Origin: Trebouxia sp. TZW2008
Lineage: Eukaryota > Chlorophyta > Trebouxiophyceae > Trebouxiales > Trebouxiaceae
Reading direction: 5' to 3'
Length of the DNA: 64,000 nt
Assembly: GCA_002118135.1 (NCBI GenBank)
Contig: BDIU01000287.1
Span: forward strand, 558,001-622,000
Position 1 is the stretch's first letter, and each line of letters begins with the position of its first letter. Below are positions 1 to 10,820 of this stretch, one piece after another. The notes beneath the pieces were generated by a model. The model searched no databases and had not been told where the DNA came from. It saw only the letters and a program-made list of their open reading frames with translations. The translations under genes were made by a program, and so were the position numbers.

Positions 1-3000
1 TTGCAAGCTAGGCCTTGAACAGTATGGAGCAGGCATGTCTCTGTCGCAACTGACTCAGCATGGACATAAGCACAGAATCTGCTGAAATCCTACTTTTCTG
101 AACAGCTTTTTGATTCTGCATCGAATCTGTTGTCTTTCTTGATCTTTGCGGATGGAAAATGGAAGGGCTCACCCGCTTTCATCATAATTCTGCAGGCGGC
201 TTTGGCGCATCCAGCCGGCAGTGTCAACTCAATCCACTTGGCGCCCCTCCCACTGCAATCGGCCATGCACAGGATCCCTATTTAAGCCTGGCTCAGCCCT
301 GTTATACTGCAATCCTAATCTTTCACAACCCTGTTTGTTTTTGCTGTGATTTTGGTTTGTTTCTGTGGACTTGAAGGATTGGAGAAGCCATCAGAGGGTC
401 TTACCCGCTTTCATCATAGTTGTGTAGGCGGCTGCGACGCATCCAGCCGGCAGTGTCAACCAACTCCACTTGGCGCCCCTCCCACTGCAGCCGCCCATGC
501 ACAGCATCCCTAGTCAGGCCTGGTTCAGGCCCTGTTATGCTGCGCTCCTCACCCAGCAGAAAGTTGGCCAAGGTGGACTTACCCTGCAAATAGACAAGAC
601 TCTTTTCTGCCTGCGTTCATAGTGGTACCGGTCATGCCACTACAGCCGCTCATGTACAGCATCTCTGCTAAGGCCTGGCTCAGGCCCTGTTATGCTGCGC
701 TTCTCATCCAGCAGAAAGTTGGCCAAGGTAGACTCACCCTGCAAACAGACAAGACTCTTTTCTGCCAACATTCACAGTGGTCATGGTCCTGCCACTACAG
801 TCGCCCACGCACAGTGGCTCTGCTAAGGGCTGATTCAGGCCCTGTGATGCTGCGCTCCTGACCCAGCAGGAGATTGGATAGGGTGTAGTTCCCCTGCACC
901 AGAAGAAAACAAGTTACCCTGCATGACAACAGACAAGAAAAGAAACCCTACATGTTTAGGCATTGTACTTGGAGCCTCATTGAGAAGAAGCACCTTCAGG
1001 ATCTGCATGACAGTGACACTCTGTTCTGGCGCTACAGTGTGCTGCTGTGATGCGGAGGTGAGAGAGGGAGCTTGCGTCATACAATGTTGGCCAGACATGC
1101 AGGCAAGCTAGGTCCAGGCTGAACCTGCAAAGAATGAATGCTCTCTTCTGCTCTTGCTGATGCCAGTGGTAATGGAACACACATGCATGGGTTGGGCTTG
1201 TTTGTGCTGCTAAATGCAGCAGAGCACGAGCGAGCTTGACAGCCAATCCATGAAAGCTCAGCATGCAAGCAAGCAAGCTAGGTTCAACATGCACATTTAC
1301 AGCAAACGGCAGGAGCTTACAAACATTAGCCAGATGCCCAAGGCACTACCAGGGCGCTTGGCTTATGCATATGTCGATGTATACAAGATAGTATATTGTC
1401 CCTCAAGCAACATGATTTGCACTTGACTTGGTATCGACCAAGCATGGACTCGGCAACTACAGCTTGAAAAGCATGGTGTCTGCAATCCTGGTGGCTGGCA
1501 GAGCAGCATTGATCTTTGCATAGACAAAACACACATTGTCACAAGGCTACAGCTGCAATGCATGTCAGACGTTACATGCATTGCATGCATGGCTCAAGGT
1601 GTGTGACAAGTAACTGTTGAAACCATGGACAAAACTTAGAAACACTTGGTGAGAAGAAGTGGACTGACCACATTGGGAAGCCCCATGATTGCCAACTGGA
1701 CAGCTCGCTCTTTAAGTTCCTGACCTTCATGCTCCTCATGCCGTTGACTTTGTAAGGTCTCACTTTCCTCCAAGACAGGTTGCAAAGCCGCATACAGCTC
1801 TGTCATGCCCTCCCCTACACCTCAACAACTTTCAGTCACAAGTGCTTGTAGACCACTGTCAATCAGCTCAAACAAAGCTGCCCAGTCAAACTTGCTTGCA
1901 GACCACTTTCAATCAGCTCAGTTGGGGTGAGTTGTAGATCACTTTCTGTAAGTCAAACAGAGGACAGCTGCGCAACAGTTGCTGTCATCATGATATGCAG
2001 CAGGCTTGCTGCTGCCATTTGTTTCACAGCAATCGAAAGGTCAAGCAACATGGCTGAGAATGCCTTGCTGCAAGATTGTGTTGATTACAACTGTAATCTT
2101 GCTCTTGTGTTCTTGGAAAGAGACAACAAAGGGAAGTACTCATCTTACCGAAGCAACAAGCAGCGCTAAGCTTGGTGCGCTCAGGCATATGCAGCTGGGC
2201 TGTCACATTCAGCTACAAGACAATGCTCAAAAGTGAGAGATACCTGTTTCTGCTGAGATGGCCACAGGCTCTCCAAAACCCAGCCGTGTGGCATCTACCA
2301 GAGCCGCCTCCACTCCTACGACAATAGGCTGAACTCAATACAGACTGTGAATAGTATCTTCCACAAGAGATATATGTATAAGTCAAGCACAACAATTGGT
2401 CCACGTGCTGTTGCCCTGACTTGTGCCAGAAACTCATCACAAAATTTTGACGAGCAATTGCTGTCACACAGCCTTGTCGCAGAAGCATCAGAAGAGGGCC
2501 GATACGATTGTTGCCACAATATGACTTGCTGTTTGAAAGCAGGACAGCTGATTGCTGGCGCATAAGTCTCGATCTGAGCCACAATGCCTGTTCAAGAAAT
2601 GCACAAAACAGCATACAACAGCTCACCAATAACAGCCTAGAGTACTTTGTGAAATACAACGTATATACCATCAAGCCCAGCTGATCTGTGTGTACAGCTG
2701 CACCCGCATGCAAGAGCTTCATGTTTTGTGACATGCATCATCGTAGCTAAGCACAATGCAGCAGAGCACTGTCACGATGCTGAGTGAACTGGTCTGGGCT
2801 GATGAGGAAGGGTACCTGATGCCCCTGAAGCGCTCCTTCTCTCTGCCTTGTTGGCAGCCAACAGCACTGGAGCAGTGCAGTGCTTCCTGAGCCACTTTGC
2901 CAGGTCTGCATCCTGGCCAAGCACTCCTTCCCTGAAGCATGTTGCACCTAATGTCATACAGACTTGTATCCTGACCAAGCCCCCCCTACTGAAGCATGTT

Positions 3001-4385
3001 GCACCTGATGTCATACAGACTTGCATCCTGACTAAGCCCCCCCTCCTGAAGCATGTTGCACCTAATGATATACAGACTTGCATCCCAACTGAGCACGCCC
3101 TCCTGAAGCATGGTGCACCCAAGATTATGCCAACTCACATCCTGACCAAGCACCCTTCCTATAGTAAGGTGCACCGGAGATTGTGCCGACTCACATACTG
3201 GCCAAGCACCCTTCCTAAAGCCTGGTGCACATGAATCTGTGCTGACTCAACCCCTGACTAAGCAATTCTTGCCTGTAGCATGGTGTACACAGACTTACGC
3301 AGACTCACAGACAGCAGCTGCTATGCGCTGTGATGTATAGCTCTCTTTGCTGGGTGCGAGACCAGGCCTAATTGCAGTCTGTTGGTATGCAAAGCATTGA
3401 GCAGAACCGCAGCAAATGCTCATGTGCTTATTGTCACGTCAAGCTCTTGCTTGTCATAAGAGCCGCTTGCACAATCAAAGGCTTGCATTCGCAGCAGCAT
3501 GCACAGAAAGCACCTAGCAAGCAGCATACCTGGCATCTAGTAGGAACAAGGCAACGTCACTTTGGTTGAGGATCCCAGCAGTCAAAGCAGTTGCTCTTGC
3601 TTGAATGCTGCCAGCTTGTGCAGTGGGTTCAAGACCTACGTGAAGCAAAATCACAGCTGTCATGGTATATTGATGCACAAACAAAGTAAGGCCAAGGCCT
3701 GAGTTACTCCAGGGCATGCACAGCTAAAGCTTGGATGAACTCTATTGTGTGCTGCAACAGGTGGCCAGTAACAGCATTGCCATATGGTACGTGACGACAC
3801 CAGAATGACAGACCTGCTGACCAGTACAGCAGACATCAGGTGACTCACCAGACACCTAGATCTGCAATGTTATATTGGCCGTCGCCATATGCCATGACTG
3901 GCAGCAGCAGCGTGTGGAAGGTTCTGAAGCACTCACCAGATGTGTCAACAACCTTGAATCGCAGGTCACTCAGCCTAGCTAGGCCCTCCTTGTAGTCACG
4001 AGTGACATGCCCGTCAGGGGTATTGTGCACCTGAGGCAATGTGCAGAGATATGCTGCTGCAATTGAAAGGCTAAACGTGAATCCGGCTCGACTGCAAGCT
4101 CACCAGTGCTTCCCTTTTGCCCACTAACCTATTGAACAAGGCCGACTTGCCGACGTTAGGTCTTCCAACGATTGAGACCTGCAAGCGCCGAAAATCTGGC
4201 AATATGGTCAGGTCGCGCGATATCGCATATTTGTTCGAGGCATGTCAATTTCACACCAGAGGCAGAAGGACCTCGTCAACCTCCTCCCGCTGAGCCGAGC
4301 ACCAGGAAGTTGTTGAGATGCTTTGTTTCGGGAAGACTTTGCTTGCTAGCGGACGGGCAAAAGTTGCGCGCAGCGCAGTCAGCAT
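1..4385 (-). CDS. engA: Der/EngA double-GTPase, plastid ribosome assembly (3' end outside window)
   Basis: Exons on the minus strand: 4385-4257, 4178-4104, 4030-3937, 3635-3530, 2931-2816, 2315-2244, 1814-1669, 583-405; all phases agree. Exon 1 (43 codons from [18 protein letters not shown]) looks like a transit peptide. Exon 2 gives the first P-loop ([16 protein letters not shown]); then come [10 protein letters not shown] (switch I) and VVDTSG (G3). Later exons give [29 protein letters not shown] (G4), [14 protein letters not shown] (G5), and the second G domain: IMGLPNV joined to [25 protein letters not shown] and VDTAGW. Two tandem G domains are diagnostic of Der, which in bacteria and plastids assembles the large ribosomal subunit. 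The rest of G domain 2 and the KH-like domain would lie left of base 1; I find no further exon in 1-400. Decayed copies of two of its exons sit in its introns. It diverges from the next gene. Confidence 0.88.
160..900 (-). repeat. Four tandem copies of the Der G-domain-2 exon, three decayed
   Basis: The working exon is 583-405. Related blocks lie at about 900-785, 760-615 and 300-160. The 760-615 copy still reads [20 protein letters not shown] but ends in a stop after VHERL. The 900-785 copy reads [20 protein letters not shown] and also ends in a stop. The 300-160 copy keeps the WEGRQVD and [12 protein letters not shown] parts but has a stop between them. Copies 1 and 2 share the TTGGCCAAGGTGGACTTACC-type P-loop edge with the working exon. 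Confidence 0.85.
2934..3300 (-). repeat. 57-base tandem repeat made from a Der exon edge
   Basis: The plus-strand block beginning GAAGCATGTTGCACC recurs at 2934, 2991, 3048 and 3105, exactly 57 bases apart, with looser copies to about 3300. On the minus strand each unit contains a TGCTTCAG 3' splice site and the first codons of the exon that starts at 2931 (the one encoding [15 protein letters not shown]). The array lies immediately upstream of that exon in the sense of transcription. Confidence 0.85.
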
Positions 4386-4642
4386 ATACCGATCGCCAAC
4401 AATTGGCTCAACTGATGTACCGACCTGCGCAGAATTGGTGCTTCAGTGATCACAACAATGCCGTTTAAGACTGCTCAAGCCATTGCTTCTGCTGCTGGTG
4501 CGGGCGTTTCGTGCTGCGGCATGCTGAGCAATTGAGGGATTGCATGCTTTGCTCTTCTTCCAGTCAACAGAGTCTGTATGCCTCATAGGCGTTTCGGAAC
4601 CGCAGCAATCACTGACCGTCGGATGCCTGAAGCGCTTGTATC
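4386..4642. promoter_or_regulatory. Shared upstream region of divergent Der and oxidoreductase genes
   Basis: Only 257 bases separate the two start codons, so both promoters must lie here or overlap the first exons. No convincing TATA box is visible. This is inferred from gene layout only. Confidence 0.5.
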
Positions 4643-7600
4643 ATGACCACGGTCAGGCCATATGAAGTCGTGGTGTGGGGTGCAACGGGAACTGTCGGCA
4701 AACTTGTTTGTGAGCACGTTGCACAAAATTATCAGGTTTGACCGCTTGCCTGCCAGTGATGCATGCGTATAGCACGCCAGCGTCGTGCCTTTTTGCTTCG
4801 TCAAAGCCCTGTCTGCATCGTAGTGCCGTTCTCCCATGCATGTACGAAGTGACACATGCAGGCGCCTCGCCATGCATCGGTCAAGTTGACCCGCGCACGC
4901 TGGCATGCAGGGGCGTGTGAAATGGGCGATTGCCGGCCGTAACAAAGCCAAGCTAGAGTCGATCCGCAGTCACATTGCGAGTATCAATCCGGAATGCAAG
5001 GTGTGTAGCGCTCCGCTCATTGCTGGTCAAAGTCAAATGAGCAACTATGGCCAGCAGCAAAAGCAGTTGCTTGGCTGAGTAATGCAGCCATTTGGCTTTC
5101 AACTGGAGCAATGTTTCGAACCCAATTGAAGTCTGCCTTATGGTCATCGATGCTGCGTCAGGATGTGCCTATCATCTTGGGAGACATCCAGGATCAGGCA
5201 TCCCTGGACAAGTTGGCATCGCAGAGCAGCGTCGTCATGGCTACAGCTGGTCCCTTTGCAAAGCATGGCACACCTGTGGTCGACGCGTGCGTGAGAGCTG
5301 GTGCAGACTACTGTGACATCACAGGTGCACCATTCCTCTTGTCCTATCAAAACCTGCAAAGTTATCATCACTGCCTGCAGTAAGGGCAACTGCTTGATGG
5401 CCTTTGGGTAGATGACAGAAATGAAGCCTAAGCTTGGTGCAGCATTCACATTAGCCACTTGAGATTGATCACTGCTTTCAAGGCAGCCAAAAGCTTTGAC
5501 TGTTGGCATCAAAACTTTAGCGGTCAATTTATGTCTGACAACTGCAATGTTATCATTCAGGTGAAGTCATATGGATGCGCCGCATCTTGGACAAGTACCA
5601 GAATGATGCAAAGAAGCAGGGCGTCAGAATAGTTCACTGCTGTGGGTTTGACAGCGTCCCATCAGACCTGGGGACCTGCCTTGTCGTGGACCATCTCAAA
5701 AAGCTCGGCAAGTATGAAATGAGGGCACAGCAACACCAGAAAGATGTAATGTGGTGACCAGTACTATGCTTGGCCTCCCCGCACTTCATGAAGAAGAATC
5801 AGTCCTAATCACAGCTGCTTTGTTTGCCATGCATGCCACAGCAGGCTGCTGGGCACAGCAAACGAAGGTGCCATTGTGCCTACACTCAATCAGCTGAGCA
5901 ATGCAGCATCAAACAAGAACAAAAGTGAAAGGCCAGCTGTGGTGGTGATGCAGGCAGGCAGCCTCGGTGACCATGCTGTTTGGCAAGCTGTCAGGTACAG
6001 CTAGTGGAGGCACTATTGAGTCCATCCTAAATCAGCTGAGCAGTGAATCTATCAAAGATCAGAAGGCTGCTGCTGACCCATATTGCCTCAACCCCTCTGG
6101 AAACAGGTATTTCTATTCACAGAGGCTCCCGTCACCATACTTGCCGGCATCAACATATTCGTTCCTTTGTCTTTTCTTACAGATATGTCCTGCACCAATG
6201 CTGCTCATGTCAACAGACTAGACTGACCAAAGAGTATATATCTCGGTGCTTTCTCTGATGCTGCCACAGCATAAGCAGACGTTTGTGCAGCTGGTGTATG
6301 GTGCTCTGTGCAGTCCAAACACCCAACCTGCAGTCTGATCAATCCATGTCTGCCAAAGTCATACTTGGCCTGTGACGGCAGCTTACTTGTGCTGCACAGT
6401 GCAGTGAGCCTCACTTGTTCTGTGTACTCGTTACTGTTCTATTTACTCTTCTTCTACATGCCTGCCATGCTCTGACAGGCCAGAGACAGCAGGACAAGAA
6501 CATCTCTGTGCGGCTCTCAAGATATGCAAAGTGTTCACGTGTTGCACAGGCCCAAGAGAGGTCCAGGAGACCAACTGCTGCCAAAGTTCATCAGGGACCA
6601 GAACTGCTGGACTTGCCCGTTCATCATGTCATCTGTCAACACAAGAATTGTAAGGAGAAGTGCAGCCTTGCAACATTATGGTAAGCTACCCGTACGTTCT
6701 GTCACTGATCATGAATTATGTACATATACATCTGGAAGGGCTCACTCCTGGCTAAGTTCAGTCGATAGAGAATGAGCAACCATAAAGTCTCTGACCTGTA
6801 ATGTTGCCCACACGTGGAAACAGCATCTGATTAGGTTCAACATGCATTTGCTTGTGTATCGCCTCTTGCTGTAGATAAAAAGGTGTTCAAGGAACTTGTC
6901 TAAGACCTGTCAATACCATCAAAGCTCTGTGCAACATCCTGTACGTCAAGAACAGTTTGCTCATAGCCTGTTGCCTGACATGTTTGCTGGCTAAAATCAC
7001 CATGCTCAATCAAAGCATGGCAGCAGCATTGTGCAACAGTCTGGGCATCAAGCGCAATGTGCTCACAGCTTATTGCCTGACATAGGTGAAAACTTCCAAT
7101 ACAATGAAGCAATGAAGCCTGGCGGCTTGGTGAGCGCTGTGGCAGTGACTGCTGGCACTTTGCTGGCTGGAGTCGCAGCTGTCATTCCTCCACTGCGCTA
7201 CCTTATTCGTAAAGTTGTGCCCAAGCCAGGACAAGGCAAGACTCATGCTTGCCGTCGTTTTCACAAATGCTGACGCTGTCAATGTCATTATTGCAAATGC
7301 CATCTTTGAGATAGGTGTCATGACTGCATCAGAAGTGCTCCCAAATACAATTGAAATCTGGACAGGATGAGCCCTCCTGCCGCAGCGTCAATGTCAAGAG
7401 CTGTCTGACGTCAACATTTGACTTTTGCATTGCGCCAAACACGTCATGGCTTGAATAGCATCCTGGGAGGAGCGCCTGGGAACCACAACGCTGCTCAACA
7501 TGACATAATGCCTGCTTGTACGCAATGCTGCAAAGCTGATAGTCACTAGCCTATATGCCGGTCTCATCAGCAGAGTCTGTGACAAGCAAACAGCCTGCAT

Positions 7601-9831
7601 ATTTGTCTCACCAGCTGCCCTTGAGCTGTATACCATTCATATCATGGAGTGGGTGACCATGCAGGTCCTGAACGAAGCTCTATCAGTCCTTGTGGCGCAT
7701 GCATGCTGCCAAAGCAGTTCTGTACAGGCAGTTGCATGTCATAACAAGCCACGCATGCTGCTTGGTATTGCACGCATTTACCTGTACATAATGCTTGCAC
7801 GGCCGCCGCAGGCGACAAGTGGTAGCCTGCAGAGCATTGCTGTCAGGCATGATGCACTTGAGCAGAACCCACGCAAAGTGCCTGTCACGCTTTGCACAGA
7901 CTGGATGTGCATGCAGGATCTTCCAGAATAGTGCAGGAGCAGGCTGTTACAGCAGGCTATGTGTCTGTCTCACCAGTTGCCCTTGAGCTGCGTAACAAGC
8001 ATTATGCCTTGTGCATAGACTGAGTGTGCAAGCAGGTTCTGCAAGAAGGACTTGCCAAGAGTGCTTGCATCTAGAAGCTGTTACTGTCTGGCAAGACGCA
8101 TTTGGGCACAACTCAGACACAGTGCCCATGGTTCGTTGCATAATGTAGGTGTGCATGCAGGCCCTTCCAAGAAGTTGCAGGAGGAGGGGTACTGCAGTGC
8201 CAGCCTGTCAAACAAGCTACCCTGCATCATGAGCCATAGAACATTCAGTGTGCGCATAAAAGTTAGTACACAAAGCGGATGTGCTCATGATGGTTCAGTA
8301 CATGAAGTAGGAGTGCATGCAGGCCCTTTCAAGAAGGTGCAAGAGGAGGGGCACTGGAGTGCCAGCCTGTCAAACAAGCTGCACTTCATCACAAGCAATA
8401 AAACATTCAATGTGCGCATAAATGTTGCTACACAAAGCGGATGTGCTCATGCTGCTGATGTGCTCATGCTGCTTTAGTACATGAGGTGGGTGTGCATGCA
8501 GGCCCTTCCAAGAATGTGCAGGAGGCGGGGTACTGAAGCGCCACCCTGCCAAACAAGCTTCCCTTCATCATGAGCCATAGAACATTCAATGTGCGCATAA
8601 ATGTTGCTACACAAAGCGGATGTGCTCATGATGCTTTAGTACATGAAGTGGGTGTGCATGTAGGCCCTTCCAAGAAGGTGCAGGAGGAGGGGTACTGGAG
8701 TGCCAGCCTGTCAGCCCGCAGCCACACCCCTCCTGGACAGCAACCCACCCTTGTCAAAGCCTATGTAGCAGTGAGTACAGCTGCATGTGCTGCTTGATGT
8801 TTACATATGTATGTATGTTCAATGTATGCTGAGTGTGTATGTCAAAGCACAAGTAGCAGTCAGGACAACCTCATACTGTGTGCACATACATATGCTGCGT
8901 GTGTCTGCCAAAGCATATGCAGCAGTCAGCTGCTTCGCTTACATGCTCCCACTGTCAAGCACGTTTAGCTACTCCTGCCATGCTTGATTGCTGCCCCAAA
9001 TACCTTGTGTTGTTTGCATTCAGAGGACTGGACTGCCCTGCCCTGCCCTGCCCTGCCCTGCCCTGCCCTGCCCTGCCCTGCCCTGCCCTGCCCTGCCCTG
9101 CAGGACTGTGATCAGCAGTGTCGCAGCGCGTCATCCCCTTGCTGGCCCAACTTGCAGTGTCCTGCCCCTGTCCGGCCCTTGCTTGACTCAACATTCTTAT
9201 TGCGACATACATCAAGAAGTGTAGGCTTGTCACAACAGGAGCAACAAACAGCACGTGAAAATGTCCTTTGAAAGTGCAGGACCCCAGCAGGGATCCAGGC
9301 TACTGGTCTACTTCCTCGATGCTGCTGGAGGCGGCGCTGTGCCTTGCCAATATATATGTGAAATATGGTTACTTACATCACTGCAATTGTGGTCATTACA
9401 GTGTGAGCTGAAACGGCACCCCAAACCCATCTTCATGACTGCATGGCAATATGCAGGACCCCAGCAGGGATCCAGGCTACTGGTCTACGTCAAGGATGCT
9501 GCTGGAGGCGGCATTGTGCCTGGCCAAGCAGAAAGAAGAAGCCAAGCTGATGGGCCTGCAAGACATGACCAATCTTTGCTTCTAGCTTTTCTTTCTGCAA
9601 TCTTCTGTATGAACTTTGTGAAAACTGCAGGACCCCAGCAGGGATCCAGGCTACTGGTCGACATCAAGAATGCTGCTGGAGGCGGCGTTGTGCCTGGCCA
9701 AGCAGAAAGAAGAGGCCAAGCTGATGGGTCTGCAGCCCTCTGGAATCCTCACTCCAGCCTCTGCCTGCGGCATGCTGCTTGTTGATAGACTGCGCAATGC
9801 AGGCTTCAAGTTTGATGTCACATCAAGCTAG
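4643..9831 (+). CDS. Saccharopine dehydrogenase-like oxidoreductase (SCCPDH family)
   Basis: Exons: 4643-4735, 4911-5000, 5162-5324, 5561-5711, 5954-6106, 6550-6680, 7086-7235, 8664-8770, 9631-9831; phases close exactly to give 412 residues, usual for the family. The N-terminus is a Rossmann fold with VVVWGATGTVGKLVCEHV (GxTGxxG nucleotide-binding loop). Later motifs are WAIAGRNKAKLESI, VVMATAGPFAKHGTPVV, GADYCDITGE, VHCCGFDSVPSDLG, WTCPFIMSSVNTRIVRRS and the C-terminal DPGYWSTSRMLLEAALCLA. Members are NAD(P)-type oxidoreductases, some on lipid droplets; the substrate is not known here. The intron after exon 7 has a GC donor (ACAAG|GCAAGA). Exons 5, 8 and 9 all have tandem copies, and the model uses the 3'-most copy of exons 8 and 9 because only those read into complete family sequence. 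Confidence 0.88.
5847..5925 (+). pseudogene. Decayed copy of oxidoreductase exon 5
   Basis: The block reads LLGTANEGAIVPTLNQLSNA where the real exon (5954-6106) reads KLSGTASGGTIESILNQLSS. It lies about 130 bases upstream of the matching part of the exon. It could be an unused alternative exon, but it lacks the conserved DPYCLNPSG end. Confidence 0.6.
8161..8770 (+). repeat. Four tandem copies of oxidoreductase exon 8 with flanking intron
   Basis: Copies begin after CATGCAG or CATGTAG at 8161, 8323, 8502 and 8664 (spacings 162, 179, 162). Each starts GCCCTTCCAAGAA or close to it and carries the codons PSKKVQEEGYWSASL with changes. Only the last continues to the family sequence and a GTGAGT donor at 8771. 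The intron between copies is repeated too (ACACAAAGCGGATGTGCTCATG). Older, poorer copies of the same edge occur near 7911 and 8033. Confidence 0.85.
8750..8930 (+). repeat. Tandem copies of the exon 8 donor edge
   Basis: GTCAAAGCCTATGTAGCAGTGAG at the end of exon 8 recurs, degraded, near 8841 (GTCAAAGCACAAGTAGCAGT) and 8907 (GCCAAAGCATATGCAGCAGT), about 66-90 bases apart. These are donor-side copies lying downstream of the working exon. Confidence 0.65.
9033..9101 (+). repeat. CCCTG pentanucleotide microsatellite
   Basis: About fourteen perfect CCCTG units lie inside the last intron of the oxidoreductase gene. Long open frames across it (ALPCPALPCP-like) are artefacts of the repeat. Confidence 0.97.
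9280..9831 (+). repeat. Triplicated terminal exon of the oxidoreductase
   Basis: GACCCCAGCAGGGATCCAGG follows a TGCAG 3' splice site at 9280, 9457 and 9631 (spacings 177 and 174). All three read DPSRDPGYWSTS in the frame set by exon 8. Copy 1 loses similarity after LEAALCLA. Copy 2 continues KQKEEAKLMGLQ, then DMTNLCF and a stop, so it could serve as an alternative last exon. Copy 3 ends GILTPASACGMLLVDRLRNA and a stop at 9829-9831, the full family C-terminus. A fourth scrap of the 3' end (TTTGATGTCACATCA) is at about 9916. Confidence 0.9.
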
Positions 9832-10820
9832 CGCTGCCATTGCAGTGATTCAGCATCCTCATGAGGCGACATGTGGCCTGCTGGTTGGTGACAAACTGTG
9901 CACTAGTTATATCAAGTTTGATGTCACATCATGCTAACACTGCTGCTGCAATCACTACTTGTTACGGCTGTGTGAACCATCTGCCTGCAACATTGATGGA
10001 TGAAGTATGTGTTGAGGGCTTCAGATGTGATGGCGCCAAAAGCTAACAAGGCCATTGCAATGTGCAGCACTTGTCAGCACAGCTAGATGGTCCCTGTATC
10101 TGCAGCGTGCTGCCTTGGTAAGTCTGCGTAATACAGCTCTCGATTTTGTGTCAACCTCATCAGCTTTCAGAAATTTCATCAGAAGTTCCTCAGAGATTCA
10201 TCAGAGATTGATCGGTTGCCAGTTCAGAGATCACGCATTTTGGGCTTCAATTTTTCTGTGACTTGATGCTCCAGCTTCTGCAGTCAGTGGGATGTCTAGC
10301 GATAGATTGTGGACTGCTTCGAACGCCTTTGATACCTGACATCATGTAGGTTGCGAGCTTAGGGACCAGTAATGTTGGGTTGTCTGCAGAAAGAAGCATT
10401 GCCTGTTGCTGTTGCTGCAGATGGCTCAGTGTGCCGTGTCCTCATGAGCAAATCAATTGTGCTTGCACTCGATACGTTACTTATGACATAGACCAGGTTA
10501 CAGACAGGATATTGCAGCCAACATAGAATTGCCTTACTTGACAACAGCATTTGCACGGTGACCACCGGTTTCATTTTGGTAGACTTGCATGTAAATTACT
10601 ATTAAATGACAAGAAACAGAGCCAAGTTTGTCAGGCCAACGAATTGCAAAGAAGAGGAAGGACTAATGTCGTTTCGGACATCGCAGCATTGCAATCTCCG
10701 GACAAAAGCACAGAGTGAGCGCGATGTCACTGTCAGGAACGTGCTTTGCCTCATGCGCTACATCTGGACTGTGAGCACCCACGCCCTTCATTCAGCGGCG
10801 TGACGCTCAAAGTGCTGCGC
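9832..10820. other. Intergenic region with exon scraps
   Basis: No gene is recognised. 9832-10050 holds degraded repeats of the oxidoreductase 3' end (TTTGATGTCACATCA near 9916, a weaker one near 10020). The rest probably carries the promoter of the PsbP-domain gene. Confidence 0.6.

Noticed and set aside
2772..3234. Cys-rich repeat protein ([15 protein letters not shown] frame, minus strand; shadow on plus)
   Set aside because: The repetition comes from the 57-base satellite of splice-site and exon-edge sequence, not from a coding repeat; only its last unit runs into the real Der exon.
8955..9254. Open frames of repeated ALPCP or AGQGRAGQGR
   Set aside because: They are produced by the CCCTG microsatellite on either strand.
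9255..9785. 176-codon plus-strand open frame with repeated AGPQQGSRLLV
   Set aside because: It is the wrong frame across the triplicated terminal exon; the frame set by exon 8 gives DPSRDPGYWSTS.
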